NCBI RefSeq assembly: GCF_030812215.1
Contig: NZ_JAUSSG010000002.1
Span: 310,001-374,000 of the forward strand
Direction of reading: 5' to 3'
DNA length: 64,000 bases
Origin: Variovorax boronicumulans
GTDB taxonomy: Bacteria > Pseudomonadota > Gammaproteobacteria > Burkholderiales > Burkholderiaceae_C
Positions 35,324 to 44,048 of this stretch are shown one piece after another (position 1 is the first letter of the stretch; every line of letters begins with the position of its first letter). A model generated the notes under the pieces. It saw only the letters and a list, made by a program, of their open reading frames with translations. It ran no database searches and was not told the origin of the DNA. The translations under genes were made by a program, and so were the position numbers.

Positions 35324-36244
35324 ATGCTTTTCGACCTCACCGACCTGCGCCTTTTCGTCGCCACCGCCGAGCTCGGCAACCTCACGCGGGCGGCCGAGCG
35401 GCAGCACCTTTCGCTGGCCGCGGCCAGCGCGCGCATCAAGGCGCTGGAAACGCAGGCGGGGCTGCAACTGCTGCAGCGCGAGGCCCGCGGCGTGCGTCTT
35501 CTTCCTCCGGGAGAAGCCTTTCTTCACCATGCACGTCTGGTGCTGCACCAGACCGAGCAGCTGCGCGACGACCTGCTCGAATACGGTGGCGGCCTGCGCG
35601 GCCATCTGCGTGTGTTCGCCAACACCACCGCGGTGACCGACTTCCTGCCCGAAATCCTGCCCGGTTTCCTCGCAAGCAACCCGCGCATCAACGTCGACCT
35701 TCAGGAAAAACCGAATGCTCAGATCCCGCGCGGCGTGCTCGACGGCCGCGCCGACATCGGGATCGTCGCGGGCCGGGTCGACACGCTGGGTTTGGAGGCG
35801 ATCCACTTCAGCACCGACCGGCTGGTGCTCGTCACCTCGCGCAAGCACCGCTTCGCGAAGCGCCGGAAGATTTCATTCGCGGAGACGCTCGACGAAGACG
35901 CCATCGGCATGCAGCAAGGCAGCACGCTGCAGACCTTTCTCGCGCAGATCACGGACAACCTCGGCAAGCGCCAGAAGCTGCGCATCCAGCTGGGCAGCTT
36001 CGACGCGATGTGCCGGATGATCGGCAGCGGCGTGGGTATCGGCGTCGTGCCCGAGTCGGCGGCGCGGCGCAACCAGGAAAGCATGCAGCTCGCGCTGATC
36101 GATCTCAGCGATGCGTGGTGCGTGCGCGAGCGCTATCTGCTGGTGCGCAGCCGGGCGGCACTGCCGGTGTATGCGCAGGCGCTGGTGGACACGCTATGCC
36201 GGCACTACGCGGCGGCCGGAGAGTCGGTTTCGGCGAGCGCCTGA
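35324..36244 (+). CDS. LysR family transcriptional regulator
   Basis: A 306-residue regulator. DLRLFVATAELGNLTRAAERQHLSLAAASARIKALETQAGLQLL is the helix-turn-helix. The effector domain includes LRGHLRVFANTTAVTDFLPEILPGFL and IGSGVGIGVVPESAARR. It is divergent from the operon with two Bug receptors, CoA-transferase, hydratase and lyase, and should control it. Confidence 0.9.
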   Translation: MLFDLTDLRLFVATAELGNLTRAAERQHLSLAAASARIKALETQAGLQLLQREARGVRLLPPGEAFLHHARLVLHQTEQLRDDLLEYGGGLRGHLRVFANTTAVTDFLPEILPGFLASNPRINVDLQEKPNAQIPRGVLDGRADIGIVAGRVDTLGLEAIHFSTDRLVLVTSRKHRFAKRRKISFAETLDEDAIGMQQGSTLQTFLAQITDNLGKRQKLRIQLGSFDAMCRMIGSGVGIGVVPESAARRNQESMQLALIDLSDAWCVRERYLLVRSRAALPVYAQALVDTLCRHYAAAGESVSASA

Positions 36245-36457
36245 GGCCTTTTCCTGTGGTATTGCGCCAACTTGCAGGCGGCATCTCAGGCCCGCGATCT
36301 CATCCCCATTTTCTGTGCACAACTTTGGGGACAACTCATGTGGAGCCTTGTAAAACGAATTTAACTCGTTGTTTTATAAAGGGATTCCACACTTTGCTCA
36401 AAAATCAGGCGGTGAACAAGATCGGCCGCCTTCGTCCCGTTCAGCGCTGTGCGGCGC
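36245..36457. other. AT-rich convergent intergenic region
   Basis: This gap between lysR and yghU is clearly richer in A and T than its surroundings. It holds an imperfect hairpin (TAAAACGA ... TCGttgTTTTA, 36351-36376) that might end lysR transcription, and a segment TGTGCACAAC ... GGGGACAAC that recalls DnaA-box sequence. I see no gene in it. Confidence 0.3.
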
Positions 36458-37336
36458 TCACTTCGGGGTCTCGAGCTTGTCCTGGGTGCGGGTGTCGAAA
36501 TCGGCGGCATCGTGGCGCTCGTGCAGCTGGCTCTCGGGCTGGCCCCAGGCGCGATTGACCATGCGCCCGCGCTGTGCGGCGGGGCGCTGCGCGATCTCGT
36601 CGCTCCAGCGCCGCACGTTCCTGTATTCGCTCACCTGCAGGAACTCGCCCGATTCGTAGAGCTGCCCCTTGGCGAGCGCGCCGTACCAGGGCCAGACGGC
36701 GATGTCGGCAATCGTGTAGTCGTCGCCGGCCAGGTAGCGGCTTTCGGCCAGACGGCGATCGAGCACGTCGAGCTGGCGCTTCACCTCCATCGCGAAGCGG
36801 TCGATGGCGTATTCGATCTTCGTCGGCGCGTAGGCATAGAAGTGCCCGAACCCACCACCCAGGTACGGCGCACTGCCCATCTGCCAGAACAGCCACGACA
36901 GGCATTCGGCGCGCGCCGCACGCCCGGTCGGAAAGAACGCGTTGCCGAACTTCTCGGCGAGGTACTGCAGGATCGCGCCCGACTCGAACACCCGGATCGG
37001 CGTGGTGCCGCTGCGGTCCATGAGCGCGGGGATCTTGGAGTTCGGGTTCACCGCCACGAAGCCGCTGCCGAACTGGTCGCCTTCGCTGATGCGGATCAGC
37101 CAGGCGTCGTACTCGGCGCCCGTGTGGCCCAGCGCCAGCAGCTCTTCGAGCATCACCGTCACTTTCACGCCGTTGGGCGTCGCCAGCGAATAGAGTTGCA
37201 GCGGGTGCTTGCCCACCGGCAGGTCTTTCTCATGAGTGGCGCCTGCGATGGGACGGTTGATGTTCGCGAAGCGGCCGCCGCTTTCCTTGTTCCAGGACCA
37301 GACGGTGGGCGGCGTGTAGGCGGTCGTGCCATTCAT
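36458..37336 (-). CDS. yghU: YghU-type glutathione-dependent disulfide-bond oxidoreductase
   Basis: A 292-residue glutathione transferase. The extended N-terminus (PPTVWSWNKESGGRFANINRPIAGATHEKDLPVGKHPLQLYSLATPNGVKV) is characteristic of the YghU/Nu class, which binds two glutathiones and has disulfide reductase and peroxidase activity. VNPNSKIPALMDRSG and FESGAILQYLAEKFG form the thioredoxin-like part. It is divergent from another GST gene 28 bp away. Confidence 0.88.
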   Translation of the reverse strand: MNGTTAYTPPTVWSWNKESGGRFANINRPIAGATHEKDLPVGKHPLQLYSLATPNGVKVTVMLEELLALGHTGAEYDAWLIRISEGDQFGSGFVAVNPNSKIPALMDRSGTTPIRVFESGAILQYLAEKFGNAFFPTGRAARAECLSWLFWQMGSAPYLGGGFGHFYAYAPTKIEYAIDRFAMEVKRQLDVLDRRLAESRYLAGDDYTIADIAVWPWYGALAKGQLYESGEFLQVSEYRNVRRWSDEIAQRPAAQRGRMVNRAWGQPESQLHERHDAADFDTRTQDKLETPK

Positions 37337-37364
37337 GCGATGAATTCCGAAAGTTGGACAGACG

Positions 37365-37997
37365 ATGATCATTCTCTATGACTGCGCCACGGCGCCGAGC
37401 CCGCGCCGTGCGCGCATCCTGCTGGCCGAGAAGGGCATTGCCCACGAGACGGTGCAGGTCGACCTGGTTCGTGGTGAGCAATTGGGCGAGGCCTACCGCG
37501 CGATCAATCCGCAATGCACGGTGCCGGCGCTGCGCACCGAGGAAGACGGCCTGCTGACCGACAACGCCGCGATCGCGGCCTGGCTGGAAGCGCGCTACCC
37601 CGAACCGCCGCTGATGGGCCGCACGCCCGCCGAAAAAGCGGAGATCGCCAGCTGGAACTGGCGCATCGAGTTCGAGGGTTTGCTCGCCATCGCGGAGACG
37701 ATGCGCAACGGCTCGCCGGCGCTGGCCGACCGGGCGCTGCCGGGGCCGGTGAACTATGCGCAGATTCCGGAACTGGCACAGCGCGGGCTGGCGCGCGTGC
37801 AGCATTTCTTCCAGACGTTGAACGACCGGCTGGCCGGCCGCGAATTCGTCGCCACCGACCGCTTCAGCCTGGCCGACATCACCGCCGTGGCGGCGGTGGA
37901 TTTCGCGCGCATCGTGCGGGTCAAGCCCGGGGAGCAGCACCCCGAGCTCGTGCGCTGGCGCGCGGCGATGGCCGAGCGGCCGTCGATGTCGCGCTGA
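37365..37997 (+). CDS. glutathione S-transferase family protein
   Basis: A 210-residue GST. LYDCATAPSPRRARILLAEKGI is the first thioredoxin-fold unit, NPQCTVPALRTEEDGLLTDNAAIAAWLEARYPE contains the glutathione-binding cis-Pro and Ser/Asn region, and FSLADITAVAAVDF is the C-terminal helical domain motif. The substrate is unknown. Confidence 0.85.
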   Translation: MIILYDCATAPSPRRARILLAEKGIAHETVQVDLVRGEQLGEAYRAINPQCTVPALRTEEDGLLTDNAAIAAWLEARYPEPPLMGRTPAEKAEIASWNWRIEFEGLLAIAETMRNGSPALADRALPGPVNYAQIPELAQRGLARVQHFFQTLNDRLAGREFVATDRFSLADITAVAAVDFARIVRVKPGEQHPELVRWRAAMAERPSMSR

Positions 37998-38128
37998 GCG
38001 ATCTGGAGAAGGTGCGAAGAAACCGTTGCGAGCGCCCCAAGGTCGCGTCGAGGACCGGAACCGTACCCAGGTCCGGTGAGGACCGCAGATGCGAGATCGG
38101 GGTGCGCAGCAGGTTTATTCGCGCCTTC

Positions 38129-39307
38129 TCAGCGTTCGATCGTCAGCGCGACGCCCATGCCGCCGCCGATGCACAGCGAGGCAATGCCCTTCTTGGCGTT
38201 CTGGCGTTGCATTTCGTGCAGCAGCGTCACCAGGATGCGGCAGCCCGACGCGCCAATGGGGTGGCCGATGGCAATCGCGCCGCCGTTCACGTTGACCTTG
38301 TTCACGTCCCAGCCCATTTCCTTGTTCACCGCGCAGGCCTGGGCAGCGAAGGCTTCGTTGATCTCGAGCAGGTCGAGATCGGCGGCCTTCCAGCCGGCGC
38401 GCTGCAGCGCCTTGGTCGATGCGGGCACCGGGCCCATGCCCATGATGGCCGGATCGAGTCCGGCGGTGGCGTAGCTCGCGATGCGGCCGAGCGGCTTCAG
38501 GCCGAGCGCGGCGGCCTTCTTGGCCGTCATCACCATCACGGCGGCAGCGCCGTCGTTCAGGCCCGAGGCATTGCCCGCGGTCACGCCGCCGGCCTTGTCG
38601 AAGGCGGGGCGCAGGCCCGCCAGGCCTTCGGCGCTGGTCTTGCGGTTGATGAACTCGTCCTGGCTGAAGACGATCGGGTCGCCCTTCTTCTGCGGGATGC
38701 TCACACCGACGATCTCGTCCTTGAACTTGCCCGCGTCCTGCGCGGCGGCGGCCTTGGTCTGGCTGGCGAGCGCCAGTTCATCCTGCGCGGCGCGGTCGAT
38801 GCCGTACTTCTTGGCCACGTTCTCGGCGGTGATGCCCATGTGGTACTGGTTGTAGACGTCCCACAGGCCGTCCACGATCATGGTGTCGACCAGTTTCCAG
38901 TCGCCCATGCGCTGGCCGTTGCGCGAGTTGGGCAGCACGTGAGGCGCGGCGCTCATGTTCTCCTGGCCGCCGGCGATCACGATTTCGCTGTCGCCCGTGG
39001 CCACGGCCTGCGCCGCGAGCATCACGGCCTTCAGGCCCGAGCCGCAGACGGCGTTGATGGTGAGCGCCGGGGTTTCCTTGGCGCCGCCGCTCTTGAGCCA
39101 CGCCTGGCGCGCGGGGTTCTGGCCCGCACCGGCCGCCAGCACCTGGCCCATGATGGCCTCGCCGACCTGCTCGGCCGTGAGGTTGGCGCGCGCAATCACT
39201 TCCTTGATGACCAGTGCCCCCAGTTCGGTGGCTGCGATGCCGGCGAGCGAGCCGCCGAACTTGCCGACCGGCGTGCGTGCGGCCGAAACGATGACGATGT
39301 CTTCCAT
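38129..39307 (-). CDS. phaA: acetyl-CoA C-acetyltransferase (beta-ketothiolase) PhaA
   Basis: A 392-residue thiolase. The nucleophile is C88 in INAVCGSG; GHPIGASGCRI and LCIGGGMGVALTIER carry the C-terminal His and Cys. The length and start (MEDIVIVSAARTPVGKFGGSL) match PhaA. It condenses two acetyl-CoA to acetoacetyl-CoA for polyhydroxybutyrate synthesis. It lies 53 bp downstream of phaC on the same strand, with GGAGAA before the start. Confidence 0.94.
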   Translation of the reverse strand: MEDIVIVSAARTPVGKFGGSLAGIAATELGALVIKEVIARANLTAEQVGEAIMGQVLAAGAGQNPARQAWLKSGGAKETPALTINAVCGSGLKAVMLAAQAVATGDSEIVIAGGQENMSAAPHVLPNSRNGQRMGDWKLVDTMIVDGLWDVYNQYHMGITAENVAKKYGIDRAAQDELALASQTKAAAAQDAGKFKDEIVGVSIPQKKGDPIVFSQDEFINRKTSAEGLAGLRPAFDKAGGVTAGNASGLNDGAAAVMVMTAKKAAALGLKPLGRIASYATAGLDPAIMGMGPVPASTKALQRAGWKAADLDLLEINEAFAAQACAVNKEMGWDVNKVNVNGGAIAIGHPIGASGCRILVTLLHEMQRQNAKKGIASLCIGGGMGVALTIER

Positions 39308-39360
39308 GAGGTTCTCCGTTGAAGTGATGTTGATCGAGGTCGTGGTTGTGAGGTCTTGGG

Positions 39361-41130
39361 TCAGGCCCTGGCCTTGACGTAGCGCCCGGGTGCCGGCTCG
39401 ATGGCCTTGTAGGCCTTGCCGTTGCCGTAGGTCCTGGGTGCGGCGATTTGCTTGCCCGCGTGGCCCTTGAGCCATTGTGCCCAGTCGGTCCACCAGCTGC
39501 CGGGACGCTCGGTGGCACCGGTCAGCCATTCGGCCTGGGTCTTGGGGAACTTGCCGTCGTCGCGAATCCAGTGGCTGCGCTTTTTCTTGGCGGGCGGGTT
39601 GATCACGCCGGCGATATGTCCCGAAGCCCCCATGACGAAGCGCTTCTTGCCCGGCAGCAGCTGCGTGGAGGCATACGCGCCGCCGATCGGCACGATGTGG
39701 TCTTCGCGCGAACCGTAGATGTAGGCCGGAATGTCGATCTTGCCGAGATCGATCTTCTGGCCGCACACCGTGAGCGCATTGGGCTTGGCGAGCTTGTTCT
39801 CGTGGTACGTGTTGCGCAGGTACCAGGCGTAGAACGGACCCGGCAGGTTGGTGGCGTCGCTGTTCCAGTAGAGCAGGTCGAAGGGCGGCGGTGTCTCGCC
39901 CTTCAGGTAGTTGCCGACCACGTAGTTCCACACGAGGTCGTTCGGGCGCAGGAAGCTGAAGGTGGAAGCCAGGTCGCCGCCGGGCAGCAGGCCGCCCTTG
40001 CCGAGCTGCATTTCGCGGTACGCAACCATCGGCTCGTCGACAAAGATGTCGAGGATGCCGGTGTCGCTGAAGTCGAGGAATGTAGTGAGCAGCGTGACCG
40101 ACGCGGCGGGCTTCTCGCCACGCCCCGCGAGCACGGCCAGCGCGGTGCTCAGGATGGTGCCGCCCACGCAGAAGCCCAGCACATTGATCTGCCTGCTCCC
40201 GCTGATGTCCTGCACCGTGTGGATCGCCTGGATCGCGGCGTTCTCGATGTAGTCGTCCCAGGTGGCCTTGGCGAGCGACTCGTCGGGGTTGCGCCAGCTC
40301 ACCACGAACACGCGATGGCCCTGCTCGTTCGCATAGCGGATCAGCGAGTTCTCGGGCTGCAGGTCGAGGATGTAGAACTTGTTGATGCAAGGCGGCACCA
40401 GCAGGAAGGGCCGCTCGTACACCTTGGCGGTGAGCGGCTTGTATTCGAGGAGCTGGAAGAACTCGTTCTCGAAGACCACCGCGCCCTCGGTGGTCGCCAC
40501 GTTGCGCCCCACTTCGAAGGCGCTCTCGTCGGTCATGCTCAGGTGCCCCTGCTTCACATCGTTGAGCAGGTTCTGGATGCCCTTGGCGATGCTCTCGCCC
40601 TGCGTGTCGATGGCCTTCTTCTGCGCCTCGGCGTTGAAGGCGAGCGAGTTGCTGGGCGACGAGGCAGCCATCCATTGCTCGACCGCGAAGCGCAGGCGCG
40701 CCTTGGTCTTTTCGTCGGCGTCGATGGCCTCGGCCATGTTCAGCATGGTGCGGCCATTGAGCAGGTAGACGGCCGCCGAGAAGGCTGCGAGCGGGTTGCT
40801 GCCCCATGCATCGGAGGCGAAACGCTTGTCGCCTTCGGGCTTCGCTTGGAAGCCCTGGCTCCAGAGCGCCGTGGCTTCCGCGACGTACTGCTGCTGGATG
40901 GACTGGAGCTTCTGGGGGTCGATGGCGATCTTGGGCAGATCGGGCATCTTTGCGCCTGATGGCATCTGGGGCATCTGCGGTATCTGCCACAGAGGACTGC
41001 CGCCGACATCGAAGGCCGAGGCCCCCTTCGCGGCGGACTGCTGGAACGATGCCAGTGCCTGGGTCCAGCCCTCGGAAAGTGCCTTCTGGAAGGGCGCGAA
41101 TGCATCCGCCCCCGTCGCTTGTTGCTTCAT
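39361..41130 (-). CDS. phaC: class I polyhydroxyalkanoate synthase PhaC
   Basis: A 589-residue PHA synthase that polymerises (R)-3-hydroxyacyl-CoA on granules. The lipase-like box is GFCVGG with catalytic C321; VVSWRNPDESLAKATWDDY, the Asp in YIYGSREDHIVP and the His in GASGHIAGVINPP complete the triad. Of two tandem ATGs, the second (41130) is spaced better from AGGAG. The N-terminal region (QIPQMPQMPSGAKMPDLP) is the usual variable class I segment. Confidence 0.95.
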   Translation of the reverse strand: MKQQATGADAFAPFQKALSEGWTQALASFQQSAAKGASAFDVGGSPLWQIPQMPQMPSGAKMPDLPKIAIDPQKLQSIQQQYVAEATALWSQGFQAKPEGDKRFASDAWGSNPLAAFSAAVYLLNGRTMLNMAEAIDADEKTKARLRFAVEQWMAASSPSNSLAFNAEAQKKAIDTQGESIAKGIQNLLNDVKQGHLSMTDESAFEVGRNVATTEGAVVFENEFFQLLEYKPLTAKVYERPFLLVPPCINKFYILDLQPENSLIRYANEQGHRVFVVSWRNPDESLAKATWDDYIENAAIQAIHTVQDISGSRQINVLGFCVGGTILSTALAVLAGRGEKPAASVTLLTTFLDFSDTGILDIFVDEPMVAYREMQLGKGGLLPGGDLASTFSFLRPNDLVWNYVVGNYLKGETPPPFDLLYWNSDATNLPGPFYAWYLRNTYHENKLAKPNALTVCGQKIDLGKIDIPAYIYGSREDHIVPIGGAYASTQLLPGKKRFVMGASGHIAGVINPPAKKKRSHWIRDDGKFPKTQAEWLTGATERPGSWWTDWAQWLKGHAGKQIAAPRTYGNGKAYKAIEPAPGRYVKARA

Positions 41131-41168
41131 CATGTCTCCTGGTCCTCGCCTGAATCGAATCCGGATGG

Positions 41169-41567
41169 GTGCGTGTTTTGAGTATCCTGCATTCGCACGG
41201 CACCGACAACGCCGCTCTTTCCTCTTACCGACTGAAACTTCCCGTGTTCATTCATCTGATCGTGATCGGCTGGCTCTACGTCACCGTGATGATGGCGGTG
41301 GCCGAAGCCACCAACACCACGGGTACCGTGCTGGGTGCCATCTTCACATTTCTTTTGTACGGATTGGCGCCGGTGGCACTGGTGGTTTACCTGATGGGGA
41401 CGCCGGGGCGGCGCCGCGCGATCAAGCAGCGCGAGGCCGATGCGCAGGAAGCGGCATGCCGCGCCGCCGCGGAGGCCGCGACAGCAACGAAGGAAGACTC
41501 AGGCCTTCCAGACCAGCGCGGCGAAGCGCCCGCTGACGCCGTCCCGCCGGTGCGAAAAGAACAATGA
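41169..41567 (+). CDS. small inner-membrane protein of unknown function
   Basis: Up to 132 residues. Two membrane helices are clear: FIHLIVIGWLYVTVMMAVAEA and GAIFTFLLYGLAPVALVVYLMG. A basic segment PGRRRAIKQREA and an Ala/Glu-rich tail follow, so the tail is probably cytoplasmic. The start is unsure: GTG 41169 or GTG 41244. Its last 69 bp overlap the end of the convergent pgeF. Confidence 0.6.
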   Translation: MRVLSILHSHGTDNAALSSYRLKLPVFIHLIVIGWLYVTVMMAVAEATNTTGTVLGAIFTFLLYGLAPVALVVYLMGTPGRRRAIKQREADAQEAACRAAAEAATATKEDSGLPDQRGEAPADAVPPVRKEQ

Positions 41568-42293
41568 CGGATTGCTGACGGTGCACCACGCATCGCCGCC
41601 GTCGTTGCCATACACAGCATCGACACCGGCTGCACGCAGCCGCTGACGCGCGAGCGCGGGCAGGTCCGCCAGCCATTTGCCGGGCGCGCCCGCAGGCTTG
41701 AAACAGTTTGCAGCTTCCGGCGCGTGTGCCTCGAAGGCCGCCTTGACTTCCGCACCGACTTCGAAGGCCTTCGGGCCGATGCACGGGCCGAGCCATGCAA
41801 TGACCCTGCTGTCGCCGCGCGGCGGTCCCGCCTGCGGCTCGGACGCGAAGCAACGGGCCGTTTCTTCGAGCACGCCGCCGGCAAGTCCGCGCCAGCCCGC
41901 ATGCGCGGCCGCCACCCGCTGGCCCGACTCATCGGTGAAGAGCACGGGCAAGCAGTCGGCCACCATGATGGTGCAGCCCAGCCCGATCGCCGTGGCCGTG
42001 CAGGCATCGCCCACCGTGCCGTTGCGCACGGGTTCCGGTTCGGCGTCGAGCGTCACGACGCCGGTGCCGTGCACCTGCTGCAGGAAAACGGGCCGGGCGG
42101 CGATGGCCTGTCCGAGCCGGTGGCGGTTCTCGGCCACGTCGGCGATCAGGTCGCCCACGTGATCGCCGAGGTTCAGGCTCTCGTAGCGGCCTTGCGAAAC
42201 ACCGCCCTCGCGCGTGGTGCACACGGCCCGCACGTTCGACGGCGCGGGCCAGTCCGGCACCAGCCAGCGTGGATCGATGACGGCGGCGTTCAA
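41499..42293 (-). CDS. pgeF: peptidoglycan editing factor PgeF (YfiH/laccase domain)
   Basis: A 264-residue single-domain protein. Metal ligands lie in LQQVHGTGV, MVADCLPVLF and AAAHAGWRGLAGGVLEE, all diagnostic for the multicopper-polyphenol-oxidase-like PgeF family, which corrects L-Ser misplaced in peptidoglycan precursors. The TTG start follows the maiA stop directly (TGA-TTG), so translation is probably coupled. Confidence 0.88.
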   Translation of the reverse strand: MNAAVIDPRWLVPDWPAPSNVRAVCTTREGGVSQGRYESLNLGDHVGDLIADVAENRHRLGQAIAARPVFLQQVHGTGVVTLDAEPEPVRNGTVGDACTATAIGLGCTIMVADCLPVLFTDESGQRVAAAHAGWRGLAGGVLEETARCFASEPQAGPPRGDSRVIAWLGPCIGPKAFEVGAEVKAAFEAHAPEAANCFKPAGAPGKWLADLPALARQRLRAAGVDAVYGNDGGDAWCTVSNPSLFFSHRRDGVSGRFAALVWKA

Positions 42294-42932
42294 TCAGGCT
42301 TCCGCGTCGGGGGCTTGCGAAGGCTGCGCGCGCTGGAAGGCTTCCAGCTGCATGCAGGCGTCGAAGGCGGCCATGCTGCGCGGCAGGCCGCTGAAGTCGC
42401 AATCGAAGCGGCGGCCGTTGAAGACCTGCGGCACGAGGCAGCAATCGGCCAGCGTCGGCGTGTTGCCATAGCAGAAGGTGCTGCCGGGATAGAGCGCGAG
42501 CTGGCGCTCGAAGGCTTCCATGCCGTCGCGCACCCAGTGGCGGTACCAGGCGTTCTTGGCCGCGTCGTCGAGCTTCAGGTCTTTCACGAGGTACTTGAGC
42601 ACGCGCAGGTTGTTGAGCGGATGGATCTCGCAGGCGATGGACTGCGCCAGTGCGCGCACATGGGCGCGACCCACCGGATCGCTCGGCAGCAGCGGCGGCT
42701 CGGGGTGCGTTTCGTCCAGGTATTCGATGATGGCCATCGACTGCGAGAAGCGCTCGCCTTCGTCTTCTAGCAGCGGCACGAGCTTATCGGCCGAGAGGGT
42801 GGCGTACGGGCCGGTGCGATGGTCGCCGCGCGCGATGTGCACGGGAACGTACTCGTAGTCGAGGCCCTTCAGGTTGAGGGCGATGCGCACGCGGAACGAG
42901 GAGGAGGAGCGGAAATAGTTATGCAGCTTCAT
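42294..42932 (-). CDS. maiA: maleylacetoacetate isomerase (zeta-class GST)
   Basis: A 212-residue zeta-class GST. MKLHNYFRSSSSFRVRIALNLKGLDYEYVPVH contains the SSxSxRVR active-site motif, and SMAIIEYLDETHPEPPLLP is standard. It isomerises maleylacetoacetate or maleylpyruvate with glutathione. The FAH-family hydrolase 1.1 kb away would act on the product. No ring-cleavage dioxygenase is in the window, so tyrosine or gentisate breakdown cannot be told apart. Confidence 0.88.
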   Translation of the reverse strand: MKLHNYFRSSSSFRVRIALNLKGLDYEYVPVHIARGDHRTGPYATLSADKLVPLLEDEGERFSQSMAIIEYLDETHPEPPLLPSDPVGRAHVRALAQSIACEIHPLNNLRVLKYLVKDLKLDDAAKNAWYRHWVRDGMEAFERQLALYPGSTFCYGNTPTLADCCLVPQVFNGRRFDCDFSGLPRSMAAFDACMQLEAFQRAQPSQAPDAEA

Positions 42933-42986
42933 GATTTTCCAAGGATAGCGCCGCCATGTGCCGCCGTTGCCGGCGAGGGGATTCGT

Positions 42987-43904
42987 TCAGGACCGCGGGG
43001 TGGCCGGCAGCACACAGCGGAAATCCTGCAGCACGACGCCCGGCGATGCCGCGGCCTTCCATTCGTCGAGGATGCGGCGGGCGCCGGCCTCCTCGCGCGA
43101 GGCGATGCCAAGGCGCCACGGCCCGAGCGTGCCGGGTGCCTCGTCGGCACCGTGGTTGTGGCGGCCCTCGCCGAAGGGGCGGCCTTCGGAGCAGGCCCGG
43201 CAGAGCATCTCCATGCTGTCGGTCCAGTTCTCCGCAAAGCCGTCCGCGGCCTTGAAGCGCTGCACGAGCGCCTCGATGTCCTCCGCAGTCACGCCTTCCA
43301 CCGAGACCTCGTAGGTCGAATGCTCCGACGGTGCGATCAGCTCCAGCGCGTCGAACACCGCCATCTCGCGCTGGCCGCGCAACCGGTAGCCGTTGGGCGC
43401 GCCGTCGTGCAGGACCAGGTCGCCATAGCGGTGGCCGCAGGCGGGCGTGGGCACGTTGCGCAGGATGGCGCGCGCCGGGTCGATGCGGTCGGCCCACACC
43501 ACCTCGGTGCCCTCGTCGCCGTGCACACGGATCGGCGTGAGCCCGACGAAATAGTCGACCGGCCCTTCGCCGTCCGGAATGCCGATGCCGTACTGGCGCC
43601 ATGCCCGGCGCGCCGTGGCCCAATCGCCGAGCGCGGTGGCCGCGATGCCCAGGTTCCACAGTGCGCCCTGGTTGCCCGAATCGCATTGCACGGCCCGCGC
43701 GTTGGCCTCGAGCGACGCGGCCCATTCGCCGCGGTACTTGTGGATGAGGCCGGTGTTGTACCAAGGGACCGCCCATCCGGGATGGATCGCGCTCGCCTGG
43801 GCATACGCCTCGAGGGCGCCGTCCTGGTCGCCCTCGTCGTCGCGCCTGCGGCCGAGTTCGTTGAGGGCCGTGGCTTTGCCGGCTTTGCCAAGTCGGATGG
43901 GCAT
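42987..43904 (-). CDS. tetratricopeptide repeat protein
   Basis: A 305-residue cytoplasmic protein. Three TPR units cover about residues 12-110 (LNELGRRRDDEGDQDGALEAYAQASAIHPG, AVPWYNTGLIHKYRGEWAASLEANARAV, GALWNLGIAATALGDWATARRAW). The rest (VGLTPIRVHGDEGTEVVWADRIDPARA ... YEVSVEGV) is a separate beta-rich domain I do not recognise. It is divergent from the FAH-family gene. Confidence 0.7.
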   Translation of the reverse strand: MPIRLGKAGKATALNELGRRRDDEGDQDGALEAYAQASAIHPGWAVPWYNTGLIHKYRGEWAASLEANARAVQCDSGNQGALWNLGIAATALGDWATARRAWRQYGIGIPDGEGPVDYFVGLTPIRVHGDEGTEVVWADRIDPARAILRNVPTPACGHRYGDLVLHDGAPNGYRLRGQREMAVFDALELIAPSEHSTYEVSVEGVTAEDIEALVQRFKAADGFAENWTDSMEMLCRACSEGRPFGEGRHNHGADEAPGTLGPWRLGIASREEAGARRILDEWKAAASPGVVLQDFRCVLPATPRS

Positions 43905-44048
43905 GGTGTGGCGGGAATATCCGGAAAAACGCGAGGCGCCTATTGTGAGCCGCCCGAAAATCCCGGGTCCGGCGCTCCGGCAACCCCGTGCCGCCTCTGG
44001 CACACTGCCGGTCTCCCCTCCCGTTTCGCTGAAAAAGGACACGTCGCA

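Noticed and set aside
36301-36332. Replication-origin-like DnaA box sequence
   Set aside because: One TGTGCACAAC-like match without a cluster of boxes or dnaA/dnaN neighbours is not enough.
38054-38080. Terminator between the GST gene and phaA
   Set aside because: ACCGGA and TCCGGT can pair, but the loop is long, the stem short and there is no T run.
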